A stretch of DNA of 64,000 bases from assembly GCF_036046055.1 (NCBI RefSeq), contig NZ_CP107939.1, positions 1,798,001-1,862,000 on the forward strand, read 5' to 3'. Shown in pieces: positions 43,360-53,104 of the stretch; positions within the stretch are counted from its first letter, which is position 1, and every line of letters starts with the position of its first letter. The notes under the pieces are model-generated. The model worked only from the letters and a program-made list of their open reading frames with translations, made no database searches and was not told where the DNA came from. The DNA comes from Nocardia sp. NBC_00403 (GTDB taxonomy: Bacteria; Actinomycetota; Actinomycetes; Mycobacteriales; Mycobacteriaceae). The position numbers and the translations under genes were made by a program.

Positions 43360-43535
43360 CGTAAGCACGTCCTTTGCGCAGTCTGGGTGCGAGATGCGGG
43401 CACAACCGGGCCCACACCGGTTCTCTCCAACCATCATCCCTGTCTGTTTCACCGGCGGCGGGGAAGGCGACAACTGATGTCGGATGTTCACTCCGCCGAC
43501 TACCGGGCGCGCGGGAATCGGCACACTTTAAGCTG

Positions 43536-44810
43536 ATGGCCGTGCGAGTACTCGTCATCGGTTCCGGAGCCCGTGAACATGCCCTCGTCCTTGCGCTGCG
43601 CCGGGACCCCGCGGTGAGCGCGCTCTACGCGGCGCCAGGCAATGCGGGGATCGCCCAGCACGCCGAGATCCGCCCCGTGGATCCGTGCTCGGCAGAGGCG
43701 GTGGTGGCGCTGGCCACCGAGCTGGCGGCGGATCTCGTGGTGATCGGCCCCGAGGTGCCGCTGGTGCTCGGTGTCGCCGACGCGGTACGCGCGGCGGGTA
43801 TCGCCTGCTTCGGTCCCTCCGCCGCTGCCGCGCGGATCGAAGGCTCCAAGGCATTCGCCAAGGACGTCATGTCGGCGGCGGGGGTGCGCACCGCGCACAG
43901 CGAGATCGTGGACACCCCGGCCGAGCTCGACGCCGCGCTCGACCGCTTCGGCCCCACCTGGGTGGTGAAGGACGATGGACTGGCCGCGGGCAAGGGCGTT
44001 GTGGTGACCGCGGACCGGCTCGCGGCCCGCGACCACGGCGCCGAACTGCTCGAAAATGGTCATCCGGTGCTGCTGGAATCCTTCCTCGACGGGCCGGAAG
44101 TTTCGCTGTTCTGCCTGGTCGACGGTGAAACCGTGGTTCCGCTGCTGCCCGCGCAGGATCACAAGCGCGTCGGCGACGGCGACACCGGACCCAACACCGG
44201 CGGCATGGGCGCGTACACGCCGCTGCCGTGGCTGCCCGCCGAGACCGTCACCGAGATCGTGGAGGACGTGGTCAAGCCGGTCGCCGCCGAACTGGTGCGG
44301 CGCGGCAGCGCGTTCTCCGGCCTGCTCTACGCGGGTCTGGCGATCGGCGCGGCAGGCCCCGCCGTAGTGGAATTCAACTGCCGCTTCGGTGACCCCGAGA
44401 CGCAGGCGGTGCTCGCACTGCTGGAGAGCCCGCTGGCCGAGCTGCTGAACGCCACCGCCACCGGCACCCTTGCCGATGTCGCCGCACCGCGCTGGCGGGA
44501 CGGCTCCGCCATCACCGTGGTGGTCGCCGCCGAAAACTACCCGGGCCGCCCGCGCATCGGGGACGTCATCACCGGCGCGGGAGACGGCACGCGCGAGGAC
44601 TCCACGGTCCTGCACGCGGGCACCGCGCAGCGCGAGGACGGTGCCCTGGTCTCCGCGGGCGGCCGGGTCCTCAGCATCGTCGGCGTCGGCGCGGATCTGT
44701 CGGAGGCCCGCGCGCACGCCTACGAGCGCGTCGCCTCGATCAAACTCCCCGGCAGTCACTACCGCACCGACATCGGCCTCGCTGCGGTCGAGGACCGGAT
44801 CACGGTCTGA
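43536..44810 (+). CDS. purD: Phosphoribosylamine-glycine ligase PurD
   Basis: A 424-residue ATP-grasp enzyme, step 2 of purine synthesis: phosphoribosylamine plus glycine plus ATP gives GAR. Landmarks: [49 protein letters not shown], and [14 protein letters not shown] with metal-binding Glu/Asn. No clear ribosome-binding site precedes ATG 43536; GTG 43542 is an alternative. It is transcribed alone here and ends 6 bases from the convergent M23 peptidase gene. Confidence 0.95.
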   Translation: MAVRVLVIGSGAREHALVLALRRDPAVSALYAAPGNAGIAQHAEIRPVDPCSAEAVVALATELAADLVVIGPEVPLVLGVADAVRAAGIACFGPSAAAARIEGSKAFAKDVMSAAGVRTAHSEIVDTPAELDAALDRFGPTWVVKDDGLAAGKGVVVTADRLAARDHGAELLENGHPVLLESFLDGPEVSLFCLVDGETVVPLLPAQDHKRVGDGDTGPNTGGMGAYTPLPWLPAETVTEIVEDVVKPVAAELVRRGSAFSGLLYAGLAIGAAGPAVVEFNCRFGDPETQAVLALLESPLAELLNATATGTLADVAAPRWRDGSAITVVVAAENYPGRPRIGDVITGAGDGTREDSTVLHAGTAQREDGALVSAGGRVLSIVGVGADLSEARAHAYERVASIKLPGSHYRTDIGLAAVEDRITV

Positions 44811-44816
44811 GGCGAG

Positions 44817-45791
44817 TTATCCGAAGGTGAGGCCGTGGACCGCCAGCCATTGCTGGGGGTCCACGTGCTGGCCGCCGAGGATGACCTCGAAGTGCAGGTG
44901 CGGACCAGAAGAATCGCCGCGGTTGCCCATGCGCGCGATCTGCATGCCCGCCGGGACGCGCTCGCCGACGGACACGAAGAAGTCGTACATGTGCCCGTAG
45001 ACCGTGATGGTGCCGTCGTCGTGCCGAATGCGCACCCATAGCCCGAAGCCCTGGGCCGGGCCCGCGTCGATGACGGTGCCGTTGGCGACGGCGTAGATCG
45101 GCGTGCCGATCGGTCCCGCGATATCGATGCCGTTGTGGAAGGTGCCCCACCGGGAACCGAATCCGGAGGTGAAGATGCCTCGGGTCGGCAGCACGAAGCC
45201 GGTGCTGTCCGGCACGATCGAGCCGGGGTACACCGGCGCGCTGCCGGTCATCCACGGCTGCTGTTCCCCGGCCACCGCGGCGGCGGCCTCGGCCTTGGCG
45301 CGTTCGAGGGTGCTGCGCGCGGCGGCGGCGACCACCGCCTGCTCGCGGAGTAGCTCGCCGTTGGCGATCGCGTTGAGGTACCTGCGCACCGACGGCGGGG
45401 TCGACTGCATCTGCTGCGGATAGGCGAAGGCAACGCGTTGGGCTTCGCCCGGACCGGGAACCCGGTCGGTGACCCCCCAGGTGAACGACGAATCGGCGGC
45501 GGCGAACAGTGCCGTCGCGCAGAGACCGGCGATCAGGATCCGATGCTTGCGCAAGAGCGCGCGGTAGTCGGGCTCCAGCCGCCGCTGCCAGAGCTCGCGC
45601 GGGTCGGGCCGCGGTCGCTGCCGCAGGTTGTGCAGTTCGCGCTCGGCGCGCGCAATCAGGGCGCTGACGTCGCGGTGGGGGCGTTCCTGCGGCTTGGCAC
45701 GCCAATCCCGCGGAATGACCCCGATGCCACCCACTCCACGTACGCGTTCCAGTCCCGCGCGGCGAGCTTTGTCAAGCATTGAGCCGACCAT
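44817..45791 (-). CDS. M23 (LytM-type) cell-wall peptidase
   Basis: About 324 residues. A membrane segment at about 84-100 (RILIAGLCATALFAAADSS) is followed by a coiled linker and a C-terminal LytM domain with Zn ligands His219 and Asp223 (FHNGIDIAGP) and HLH at 298-300 (SSGPHLHFEV). It matches Rv0950c of M. tuberculosis in size. It should cut or regulate cutting of peptidoglycan outside the cell. ATG 45791 was chosen; ATG 45779 is near, and the longer GTG 45932 frame would nearly reach the divergent aminotransferase. Confidence 0.85.
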   Translation of the reverse strand: MVGSMLDKARRAGLERVRGVGGIGVIPRDWRAKPQERPHRDVSALIARAERELHNLRQRPRPDPRELWQRRLEPDYRALLRKHRILIAGLCATALFAAADSSFTWGVTDRVPGPGEAQRVAFAYPQQMQSTPPSVRRYLNAIANGELLREQAVVAAAARSTLERAKAEAAAAVAGEQQPWMTGSAPVYPGSIVPDSTGFVLPTRGIFTSGFGSRWGTFHNGIDIAGPIGTPIYAVANGTVIDAGPAQGFGLWVRIRHDDGTITVYGHMYDFFVSVGERVPAGMQIARMGNRGDSSGPHLHFEVILGGQHVDPQQWLAVHGLTFG

Positions 45792-45946
45792 AGCCTGATC
45801 GCGGACCCGGAGAAGCCCGACCGCGCGCCGACACACCTCGTTCGGGGACGCGGAGCACTCCTGATCGACCTCCGGTGTCGATAGCGCCCGACAAAAGCCG
45901 GGCGTCAGCGAAGCGGTGCCGGGCTCGACCATCTACCGTCTGTCGG

Positions 45947-47110
45947 GTGCCAAGAGAATCTCGCCGGTCGACCATTCCACCTTTCTACGTGATGGATGTC
46001 TGGAAAGCCGCCGCGGAGCGCGCCAGATCGCACGGTGATGTGCTGGTGCTCGCGGCGGGGCAACCGTCGACGCCGGCGCCGGCGCCGGTGCTACGCGCGA
46101 CGAAGGCAGCGATCGATTCCGAATTGCTCGGCTACACAGAGACTTTCGGGATTCTGCCGTTGCGGGAGGCGATCGCCGAGCACCACCGCGACACCTACGG
46201 TTACCAGGTCGAGGCCGACGACGTGGTGGTGACGACCGGTTCCTCCGGCGCGTTCACGCTCATCTTCCTCGCCGCCTTCGACCCCGGCGACACCGTCGTG
46301 GTGGCCCGTCCCGGCTATCCGGCCTACCGAAACACCTTGGCGGCGCTCGGTTGTCGCGTCGTCGAGCTCGATTGCCGCGCCGGGACCAGGTTCCAGCCGA
46401 CCGTAGCGATGCTGGAGGCGCTGCCGGAGCCGCCTGCGGGTCTGGTGGTCGCGAGCCCGGCCAATCCGACCGGCACGATGATCGATCCCGCGGAACTCGC
46501 CGCCCTGTCGCGCTGGTGCGACGCGCACGGAACGCTGTTGATCTCCGACGAGATCTACCACGGCATCACCTATGTGGGCGATAGCGCGGGCACCTCCTCG
46601 GCGTGGGAGACCTCCCGCGAATCGGTGGTCATCGGCTCGGTGTCGAAATACTTCTCGATGACCGGCTGGCGATTGGGCTGGATGCTGGCGCCCAGCGGTT
46701 TACGACCCGCGTTGCAGCGGCTCGCCTCGAATATGACGGTGTGCCCGCCCGCGATTTCGCAGTACGCGGCGCTGCACGCATTCGGCGCGGAGGCGAAGGC
46801 CGAGCTCGACGGGCATGTCCGGCGTTACGCGGTGAACCGGCGGCTGCTGCTGGACGGTCTGGCCGAACTCGGCATCACCGACCTGGCGCCTGCCGACGGC
46901 GCGTTCTACGCCTATGCCGATATCGGCCACCTCACCGACGATGCCAGGAAGTGGTGCGCGGACGTGCTCGACCACACCGGGGTCGCGCTCGCGCCCGGCC
47001 TCGACTTCGACACCGTCGCAGGACATCGGACCGTGCGCTTCTCGTTTGCCGGAGCCACCGCGGACATCGAGGCGGCGCTGGTTCGGCTGGGTCACTATCT
47101 GCGTGGCTGA
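45947..47110 (+). CDS. Class I/II PLP-dependent aminotransferase
   Basis: A 387-residue fold-type I aminotransferase. TTGSSGAFTLIFLAAFDPGD binds PLP phosphate; ASPANPTGTMI holds the conserved Asn; ISDEIYHGITY the Asp/Tyr; SVSKYFSMTGWRLGW the PLP Lys; and TVRFSFAGA the substrate-carboxylate Arg. It resembles aspartate/aromatic-type aminotransferases; the substrate is not assignable. GTG 45947 is the first start that leaves the divergent M23 gene its promoter. Confidence 0.85.
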   Translation: MPRESRRSTIPPFYVMDVWKAAAERARSHGDVLVLAAGQPSTPAPAPVLRATKAAIDSELLGYTETFGILPLREAIAEHHRDTYGYQVEADDVVVTTGSSGAFTLIFLAAFDPGDTVVVARPGYPAYRNTLAALGCRVVELDCRAGTRFQPTVAMLEALPEPPAGLVVASPANPTGTMIDPAELAALSRWCDAHGTLLISDEIYHGITYVGDSAGTSSAWETSRESVVIGSVSKYFSMTGWRLGWMLAPSGLRPALQRLASNMTVCPPAISQYAALHAFGAEAKAELDGHVRRYAVNRRLLLDGLAELGITDLAPADGAFYAYADIGHLTDDARKWCADVLDHTGVALAPGLDFDTVAGHRTVRFSFAGATADIEAALVRLGHYLRG

Positions 47111-47238
47111 TCCTCGTGTCCGGCAACGAGTTTGCACAGTTCGTCACCCCGAAGGTCCAGATGCGGTAAAACAACGATGGCTGGGTTTCCTCTCTGATTT
47201 CGCACGGATGAACTGATGACGACTGGCACGATGGCACG

Positions 47239-47877
47239 GTGATAACCGCGACGACCCCGAAAGGCGAACGGCGTCGCCAGGCTCTGGTAGCAGCCGCCGC
47301 CGAGTTGTTACTCGAAGGCGGATTCGATGCGGTACGGCATCGCTCTGTTGCGACGCGCGCCGACCTTCCGTTGGCGTCGACCACGTACTACTTCGAGTCG
47401 CTCGATGATCTGATCGCGCGGGCGGTCGAATTCAGTGGCAACGCGGAGCTGGACGCGATGCGGCACCGGGTCGGCGACGTCAGCCACCGGCGGCGCGGTG
47501 GCGAGGCGACGGTCGATCTGGTACTCGATCTCCTGGTGGGGACCGATGGCAACGACGAAGACGCCCGCGGGCAGCTGATCGCGCGTTACGAGCGTTCGGT
47601 GGCCTCGGCGCGGCACCCGGAACTGCGGGATGTGCAGCTACGACTAAGAGCGCAACTGGACGAGCTGCTCGCCGATGTGCTGCGCCGGTCCGATCGAATG
47701 GTGCGGCCGGAGCAATTGCGCAGGCTGGTAGCCGTCGTCGACGGCGCCGTGGTGGCCGCCTTGAGCGAATTCGACCCGGAGCCAAGGCGAATGGCGCGTG
47801 GCGCGCTGCTCGAGGTGATCGATATCGTCGCGCCCGCTACGCCGCAGCAGATCGATAGGTTCCGGGCACTAGACTGA
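47239..47877 (+). CDS. TetR-family transcriptional regulator
   Basis: A 212-residue regulator with an N-terminal helix-turn-helix (RRQALVAAAAELLLEGGFDA, then HRSVATRADLPLASTTYYFE) and a variable ligand domain. A TetR gene (Rv0775) stands at the same place before purB in M. tuberculosis. The gap 47111-47238 probably holds its promoter; no palindromic operator is obvious. Target and ligand unknown. Confidence 0.82.
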   Translation: MITATTPKGERRRQALVAAAAELLLEGGFDAVRHRSVATRADLPLASTTYYFESLDDLIARAVEFSGNAELDAMRHRVGDVSHRRRGGEATVDLVLDLLVGTDGNDEDARGQLIARYERSVASARHPELRDVQLRLRAQLDELLADVLRRSDRMVRPEQLRRLVAVVDGAVVAALSEFDPEPRRMARGALLEVIDIVAPATPQQIDRFRALD

Positions 47878-47883
47878 CGACAC

Positions 47884-47966
47884 GTGAGAGAGCGCAGCGA
47901 ACGAGCCATAGACACAGCGCCCTGGCTGACGACGGAGCCGAGCGTCAGCGAGGCGCGGTCGTGAGC
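47884..47966 (+). repeat. MIRU-like element with a 26-codon open frame, copy 2
   Basis: An 83-base element related to 17974-18059: it starts GTGAGAGAGCGCAGCGAACG, shares ACGGAGCCGAGCG and AGCGAGG, and ends GTGAGC. It is open from its GTG for 26 codons and stops at a TGA overlapping the purB GTG. It lies 6 bases after the TetR stop. The shared frame and overlap in both copies support a selected or mobile unit. Confidence 0.7.
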
Positions 47967-49382
47967 CTTGTCCCTAATGTCCTCGCCACTCGATACGCCA
48001 GTCCGCAACTGGTGCATCTCTGGTCGCCCGAGAACAAGATCGTGCTCGAGCGGCGGCTGTGGCTGGAGGTGTTGCGGGCCCAGTCGGAACTCGGCATCGA
48101 GCTGCCGGCCGGCGTGATCGCCGATTACGAGCGGGTGATCGACCAGGTCGACCTTGCCTCCATCGCCGAGCGTGAGCGGGTCACCCGCCACGACGTGAAG
48201 GCCCGCATCGAGGAATTCAACGCGCTGGCCGGGCACGAGCACGTGCACAAGGGCATGACGAGCCGCGATCTCACCGAGAACGTGGAGCAGCTGCAGATCC
48301 GGCTCTCGCTCGAGCACGTGCACGCGCACGGCGTCGCCATCGTGGCTCGGCTGGCCGAGCGCGCCGCCGAATACCAGGCGCTGGTGATGGCGGGCCGGTC
48401 GCACAATGTCGCGGCGCAGGCCACCACGCTCGGTAAGCGTTTCGCTTCCGCGGCCGACGAGCTGTTGATCGCGCTGACCCGGTTGCGCGAACTCATCGAG
48501 CGGTATCCGCTGCGCGGCATCAAGGGCCCGATGGGCACCGCACAGGACATGCTCGACCTGCTCGGTGGCGATTCGGCCAAGCTGGCGAGGCTGGAGCAGC
48601 AGGTCGCCGGGCATCTCGGCTTCGCCACCGTACTGACCAGCGTCGGCCAGGTGTACCCGCGTTCGCTGGACCACGACGTGCTTTCGGCGCTGGTGCAGGT
48701 TGGTGCGGGCCCGTCGTCGTTCGCGCACACCATCCGGCTGATGGCGGGCCACGAGCTGGTCACCGAGGGCTTCCAGCCCGGCCAGGTGGGCAGCTCGGCG
48801 ATGCCGCACAAGATGAACACGCGCTCCTGCGAACGCGTCAACGGCCTGCAGGTGGTGCTGCGTGGTTACGCGTCGATGGCCGCGGAGCTGGCGGGCGCGC
48901 AGTGGAACGAGGGCGACGTCTTCTGTTCGGTGGTTCGGCGCGTCGCGCTGCCGGATGCCTTCTTCGCGATCGACGGCATGATGGAAACCTTCCTCACCGT
49001 GCTGGCCGAATTCGGCGCCTACCCGGCCGTTGTCTCTCGTGAACTCGACCGCTACCTGCCCTTCCTCGCCACCACCCGGATGCTGATGGCGGCGGTCCGG
49101 GCCGGTGTCGGCCGCGAAACCGCGCACGAGGTGATCAAGGAACACGCGGTCGCCGTCGCCCTTGCGATGCGTGAACAGGGGCGCGAACCCGACCTCCTCG
49201 ACCGCCTCGCGGCCGATGACCGCTTCCCGCTCGACCGCCCGGCTCTCGACGTCGCCCTTGCCGACAAGTCGGCCTTCATCGGCGCCGCCGAAGCCCAGGT
49301 CTCCGAGGTGATCGCCCAGGTGCAGAAGCTCGTCGACTCCTACCCGGAAGCGGCGCGCTACACGCCGTCGCCGATCCTCTGA
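47961..49382 (+). CDS. purB: Adenylosuccinate lyase PurB
   Basis: A 473-residue fumarase/aspartase-superfamily lyase acting twice in purine synthesis: SAICAR to AICAR and adenylosuccinate to AMP. The signature loop is SSAMPHKMNTRSCERV; other conserved parts are HEHVHKGMTSRDLTENVEQ and RSHNVAAQATTLGKRF. The GTG start overlaps the stop of the mini-ORF in the MIRU-like element, which may affect its translation. purC, which follows purB nearby in mycobacteria, is not present in this window. Confidence 0.95.
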   Translation: MSLVPNVLATRYASPQLVHLWSPENKIVLERRLWLEVLRAQSELGIELPAGVIADYERVIDQVDLASIAERERVTRHDVKARIEEFNALAGHEHVHKGMTSRDLTENVEQLQIRLSLEHVHAHGVAIVARLAERAAEYQALVMAGRSHNVAAQATTLGKRFASAADELLIALTRLRELIERYPLRGIKGPMGTAQDMLDLLGGDSAKLARLEQQVAGHLGFATVLTSVGQVYPRSLDHDVLSALVQVGAGPSSFAHTIRLMAGHELVTEGFQPGQVGSSAMPHKMNTRSCERVNGLQVVLRGYASMAAELAGAQWNEGDVFCSVVRRVALPDAFFAIDGMMETFLTVLAEFGAYPAVVSRELDRYLPFLATTRMLMAAVRAGVGRETAHEVIKEHAVAVALAMREQGREPDLLDRLAADDRFPLDRPALDVALADKSAFIGAAEAQVSEVIAQVQKLVDSYPEAARYTPSPIL

Positions 49383-49390
49383 CCGCCGCC

Positions 49391-49423
49391 GCTCCCGCCG
49401 ATCACACGCTGGTCGGCGGGAGC
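49391..49423. terminator. Terminator after purB
   Basis: Perfect 11-bp stem (arms 49391-49401 and 49413-49423, 11-base loop) 8 bases after the purB stop. Confidence 0.8.
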
Positions 49424-49460
49424 CGGGCGGGGTGCTCGCGTGCGCTCGTTAGGGTGCTGT

Positions 49461-49898
49461 GTGGACCCTTACACGATTTTTGCCGACATCATCGCCGGGC
49501 GGGCGCCCGCGAGCACGGTGTACGAAGACGACGATGTGCTGGCGTTTATGGATATTCGGCCGATGACGCCGGGGCATCTGCTCGTGGTGCCGAAGGTGGC
49601 CGCCCGCAGTCTCGCGGAGCTGGATCCGTCGGTCGGCGGGAAGTTGTTCCAGGTGGGGCAACAGTTGGCGGCGGCGCTGCGGGTGTCGGAAGTGGGCTGC
49701 GACGGAGTGAACTTTTTTCTGGCCGATGGGGTGACCGCGGGCCAGGAGGTGTTCCATGTGCACCTGCATGTGATCCCGCGCAGGCCGGGTGACGGCTTCG
49801 GTCTGCGTGGCCGACCGACCAGCCCGAAACGGGCCGACCTCGATTATCTGGCCGGGTCTATTCGCGGCGCGCTCGGGCGGAGTGCGCAAGCTTCGTAA
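49461..49898 (+). CDS. HIT-family hydrolase
   Basis: A 145-residue histidine-triad protein: DPYTIFADIIAGRAPASTVY at the start, DIRPMTPGHLLVVPK, and the triad in VFHVHLHVIPR. Closer to classical HINT-like enzymes than the HIT gene at 41331. GTG 49461 (after AGGG) gives the normal family start; the frame also opens at GTG 49440. Monocistronic after the purB terminator. Substrate unknown. Confidence 0.88.
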   Translation: MDPYTIFADIIAGRAPASTVYEDDDVLAFMDIRPMTPGHLLVVPKVAARSLAELDPSVGGKLFQVGQQLAAALRVSEVGCDGVNFFLADGVTAGQEVFHVHLHVIPRRPGDGFGLRGRPTSPKRADLDYLAGSIRGALGRSAQAS

Positions 49899-50029
49899 AG
49901 CGCTGTGTGGGCGGCGGGTAGCGTCGACCCGTGGTTTGCTGAAGAAATGCCCGAATGCCATTTTCCGCCCGCGACAGCTATCGGTGAGTTAGTTTGACTG
50001 CCAACTGTGGTGGGCTGATGGAGCGGGAC

Positions 50030-50989
50030 ATGCGACGAAGAATTGTTGCTGCAGTGGTGCTCTCTTTTTCGCTCGGTGTGCTCGGACCCCTCGTGTCGCT
50101 GCCTGCGCAGGCCGCGGCCGCCCAGGTGGTCAGGATTGATGACCTCGGCCCGACCAAGTCCGCGGTGTTCATCGAGTCACCGTCGATGGGCAAGATCATC
50201 CAAGTACAGGTACTGCACCCGAGAGGCGGCGGCGCCCGCCCCTCGTACTACCTGCTCGACGGCCTGGATCCCGGCGTCGGACAGAGCACCTGGACCAACG
50301 CGACCGATGCCGAGAGCTTCTTCGCGAGCCAGAACGTCAACGTGGTGCTCCCGGTGGGCGGCCAGGCCAGCTACTACACCGACTGGCAGCAGGACGACTC
50401 GCGGTTCGGCCGCTACCGGTGGGAGACCTTCCTGACCGAGGAGCTACCGCCGATCATCGACGACCGCTTCGGTGGCAACGGTGTGAACGCGATCGGCGGC
50501 CTGTCCATGGGCGGCAACGCGGCCTTTATTCTTGCGGTCCGCAATCCCCAGCTATATCGCGCGGTCGCGGGCTACAGCGCCTGCCCGGACACCGGTCTTG
50601 CCCAGGCTGCGGTGATGTTCTCGATCGCCAACCGCGGTGGCAACCCGATGCGGATGTGGGGCGTGCCGGGCAGCCCCGCCTGGTCCGAGCACGATCCGGC
50701 GCTGCTGGCCGAGCGACTGCGCGGCAAGACGATCTACCTGTCCACCGGCACCGGAATCCCCGGCCCGTACGAGGCCGACATCAAGCCGCAGTTGGCCGAG
50801 AACATCTTCCTCGGTGGCCCGGTGGAGGTCGGCGTCAACGTGTGCACCGTCTCGTTCGAACAGCGTCTGCGCCGCATGGGCATCCCCGCGCACGTCGATT
50901 ACCGCCCCACCGGCACCCATTCCTGGTCCTACTGGCAGGACACCCTGCACGCCTCGTGGCCGACCATCGGCCAGGCAATCGGGGCCTGA
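50030..50989 (+). CDS. Exported esterase of the antigen 85/mycolyltransferase-like family
   Basis: A 319-residue secreted alpha/beta hydrolase. The signal peptide (RRRIVAAVVLSFSLGVLGP) ends near AQAAAAQ. The family order is clear: IESPSMGKIIQVQVLHP, YLLDGLDPG, DDSRFGRYRWETFLTEEL and nucleophile Ser159 in GGLSMGG, with His in the late THSWSYW. ATG 50030 has GGAGCGG upstream; ATG 50018 is possible. Rv0774c is an esterase of this type in the matching M. tuberculosis block. Whether it transfers mycolate to trehalose or only hydrolyses esters cannot be told. Confidence 0.82.
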   Translation: MRRRIVAAVVLSFSLGVLGPLVSLPAQAAAAQVVRIDDLGPTKSAVFIESPSMGKIIQVQVLHPRGGGARPSYYLLDGLDPGVGQSTWTNATDAESFFASQNVNVVLPVGGQASYYTDWQQDDSRFGRYRWETFLTEELPPIIDDRFGGNGVNAIGGLSMGGNAAFILAVRNPQLYRAVAGYSACPDTGLAQAAVMFSIANRGGNPMRMWGVPGSPAWSEHDPALLAERLRGKTIYLSTGTGIPGPYEADIKPQLAENIFLGGPVEVGVNVCTVSFEQRLRRMGIPAHVDYRPTGTHSWSYWQDTLHASWPTIGQAIGA

Positions 50990-51006
50990 CTCTGCTGTGC
51001 AGGAAC

Positions 51007-51040
51007 GACGAGTCCGGCCCGACATAGGGCCGGGCTCGTC
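51007..51040. terminator. Terminator between the esterase and the MFS pump
   Basis: A 14-bp stem with one G-T pair (arms 51007-51020 and 51027-51040, 6-base loop), extended by ACGA/TCGT outside, between convergent stops at 50989 and 51053. Confidence 0.82.
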
Positions 51041-51052
51041 ATTCGTCGTGGG

Positions 51053-52498
51053 CTATCCCGCGACGACCGGCGGCCGACCGGCGGACACCGCATCCGAATC
51101 GGTGACCCGGTGTCGGGGCAGCACGAGGACGACAACCAGCCCGAGCGCCATCCCGGCTGCCGTCAGAACGACCACAAACGACTCGCCGTGCGCGGTGGCC
51201 TCCCGCAGAGCGGCACCGGACTTGCCCGCGGTGCCGAGTTCGGCGAGGACGGTGAAGATCGCAAGGCCGATGGCATTTCCGATATTCATTGCCGTCGACG
51301 CGATGCCGTTCGCCACCCCCTGTTCGTGCGCGGCGGTGCCCGTTGCCGCGGTGATCCACATGGCGGTCCAGACGATGCCCTGGCCGATACCGGAGATCAC
51401 CAGGCCGGGGACCAGTGCGGCGAAACTCGAATCCGGGTCGAAGCCGACCGCGAGGACGACCGTGCCCGCCGCTCCGACAGCGAAGCCGATGAGCAGGGTG
51501 GTGCGACCGCCGATGCGAGTGGTGAGTCGCTCACCGAGTTGCGTGCCGGTGGCGATGGCCAGGGACGGCACCAGGAAGGCCAGGCCGGCCTGTAGTGCGC
51601 TGTACCCGTGGACGCCCTGCATGAGCAGCGAAAGGAAGTACGGGAGCACGCCGAATGTCGCCATGTACAGAAAAGTGACCGCCATGCCGACGGTGAGACT
51701 GCGGTTGCGCAACAGCCGCAACGGCACCAGCGGATCCGCGCTGCGCGCCTCGATGGCTGTGAACAGCGCGAGCAGCAGCACCGCAGCGACGAAAGCAACC
51801 ACGACAAACGGGCTGCCCCAACCCGCTTCGGGCCCCTCGACGAGCGCGAACACCAGCACGGTCGCCCCGACGGTGACGCTGAGCGCGCCGGGCAGATCGA
51901 AGGAGCGACGCGGGCCGCCCGCTGGATCGCGCGGAATCACCACCAGTGCGGCGAGCGCGACGATGCCGGCGAGCGGAACATTCACGAAAAAGACTGCCGG
52001 CCAACCGAAGCCGTCGGTCAGCACGCCGCCGAGCAATGCGCCGACCGTCAGACCGCTCGCCCCGGCGCCGCCCCAGATCGCCAGTGCCCGATTGCGTTTC
52101 GGGCCCTCGTCGAACAGGGTGTTGAGCAGTGCGAGCGTCGAGGGCAACAGCAGTGCACCGCCGATGCCCTGAACGGCGCGGGCGATGATGATGGTTATCG
52201 GGCTGCCCGCAAGTCCGCCGATCAGCGACGAGACGGCATAGATCGTCAGTGCGAGCACGAATATCCTGCGGCGGCCGAGCAGGTCGGCCGCGCGCCCGCC
52301 GAACAGCAGGAAGCCGCCGGCGAACACGACGTATGCACTGACGACCAGCTGCTGGGTCTGGCCGGGAAAGCCGAGGTCGGATCCGATTTCGGGGAGTGCG
52401 ACGAAGACGATATTGAGGTCGAGCGCGAAGATCAGCTGCGCGAACGCCAGCAGTGCCAGCGTCCAGCCCAGCCGTTGGCCGGTGAGTGAGGTGGGCAT
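51053..52498 (-). CDS. MFS drug-efflux transporter (DHA2, 14-helix type)
   Basis: A 481-residue major-facilitator protein with about 14 hydrophobic helices. Motif A is in GGRAADLLGRRRIF, motif C-type Gly/Pro pattern in GALLGGVLTDGFGWPAVFFVNVP. It resembles EmrB/QacA-type proton-driven multidrug exporters (compare Rv0783c near ptrB in M. tuberculosis). ATG 52498 gives the typical MPTSLTGQRLGWTLALLAF start; the longer frame runs into the divergent promoter. Probably repressed by the adjacent ArsR-type regulator. Confidence 0.88.
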   Translation of the reverse strand: MPTSLTGQRLGWTLALLAFAQLIFALDLNIVFVALPEIGSDLGFPGQTQQLVVSAYVVFAGGFLLFGGRAADLLGRRRIFVLALTIYAVSSLIGGLAGSPITIIIARAVQGIGGALLLPSTLALLNTLFDEGPKRNRALAIWGGAGASGLTVGALLGGVLTDGFGWPAVFFVNVPLAGIVALAALVVIPRDPAGGPRRSFDLPGALSVTVGATVLVFALVEGPEAGWGSPFVVVAFVAAVLLLALFTAIEARSADPLVPLRLLRNRSLTVGMAVTFLYMATFGVLPYFLSLLMQGVHGYSALQAGLAFLVPSLAIATGTQLGERLTTRIGGRTTLLIGFAVGAAGTVVLAVGFDPDSSFAALVPGLVISGIGQGIVWTAMWITAATGTAAHEQGVANGIASTAMNIGNAIGLAIFTVLAELGTAGKSGAALREATAHGESFVVVLTAAGMALGLVVVLVLPRHRVTDSDAVSAGRPPVVAG

Positions 52499-52564
52499 CT
52501 GAGTGCACGCCTTTCTGGCTGCGTGAGACGGAGGTGTCGAACGGTGGGGCCCACACCGTTCGAC

Positions 52565-52610
52565 CGTACGTATAATGGCGTACATTTGGACTGTACTAGT
52601 CAATACGTAC
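52565..52610. promoter_or_regulatory. Probable operator/promoter region between the MFS pump and the ArsR regulator
   Basis: The 155-base divergent gap is unusually AT-rich for this genome and carries four GTAC-centred sites (in CGTACGTAT, GCGTACATT, CTGTACTAG and TACGTACGA) within about 45 bases. Likely regulator-binding sites; exact operator not defined. Confidence 0.4.
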
Positions 52611-52653
52611 GATCTGTCAAGGGATTGTTCGTATATCGCGGTACTATCGGACT

Positions 52654-53004
52654 ATGGTTCTTCAGCACCCGAACCGCGATCAGATCCGCATCGAGAACGT
52701 GCTCTCGGCACTGGGCAACCCGATCCGGCTCGCCGCCGTGCGCGTGCTCGCCGAAGGTGGCCAGCACAACTGCACAAGCGTGCTCGAGCTCATCGAGGTC
52801 AACGCGAAATCGACGATGACCCACCACTGGCGCGTGCTGCGCGAGGGCGGCGTGATCCACCAGATCCCCTCCGGCCGCGAAAATCTCGTCTCACTGCGCC
52901 GCGATGACCTCGACGCCTGCTACCCGGGCCTGCTCGACGCGATCCTGACCGGCGCCCGAAGCGACGAAGCCGTCCCCTCCGGAACCCCCTCGGCTCGCCC
53001 CTGA
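52654..53004 (+). CDS. ArsR-type winged-helix repressor
   Basis: A 116-residue regulator: LSALGNPIRLAAVRVLAEGG, then a winged helix (VNAKSTMTHHWRVLREGGVI, HQIPSGRENLVSLRRDDLD). There is no ELCVCDL-type metal motif; one Cys (HNCTSV) stands near the usual place, so the inducer may be organic rather than a metal. It is divergent from the MFS pump and probably controls it. Confidence 0.85.
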   Translation: MVLQHPNRDQIRIENVLSALGNPIRLAAVRVLAEGGQHNCTSVLELIEVNAKSTMTHHWRVLREGGVIHQIPSGRENLVSLRRDDLDACYPGLLDAILTGARSDEAVPSGTPSARP

Positions 53005-53104
53005 CAGCACGCCCATCCCCACGGCTCGGCAACGCTCCGGGACTACCGAGGGCTTCGGTGCTTTCGTGCAGCGCTGTCCCGTTCGAGAGGTGTGCTGTTG
53101 CGGT

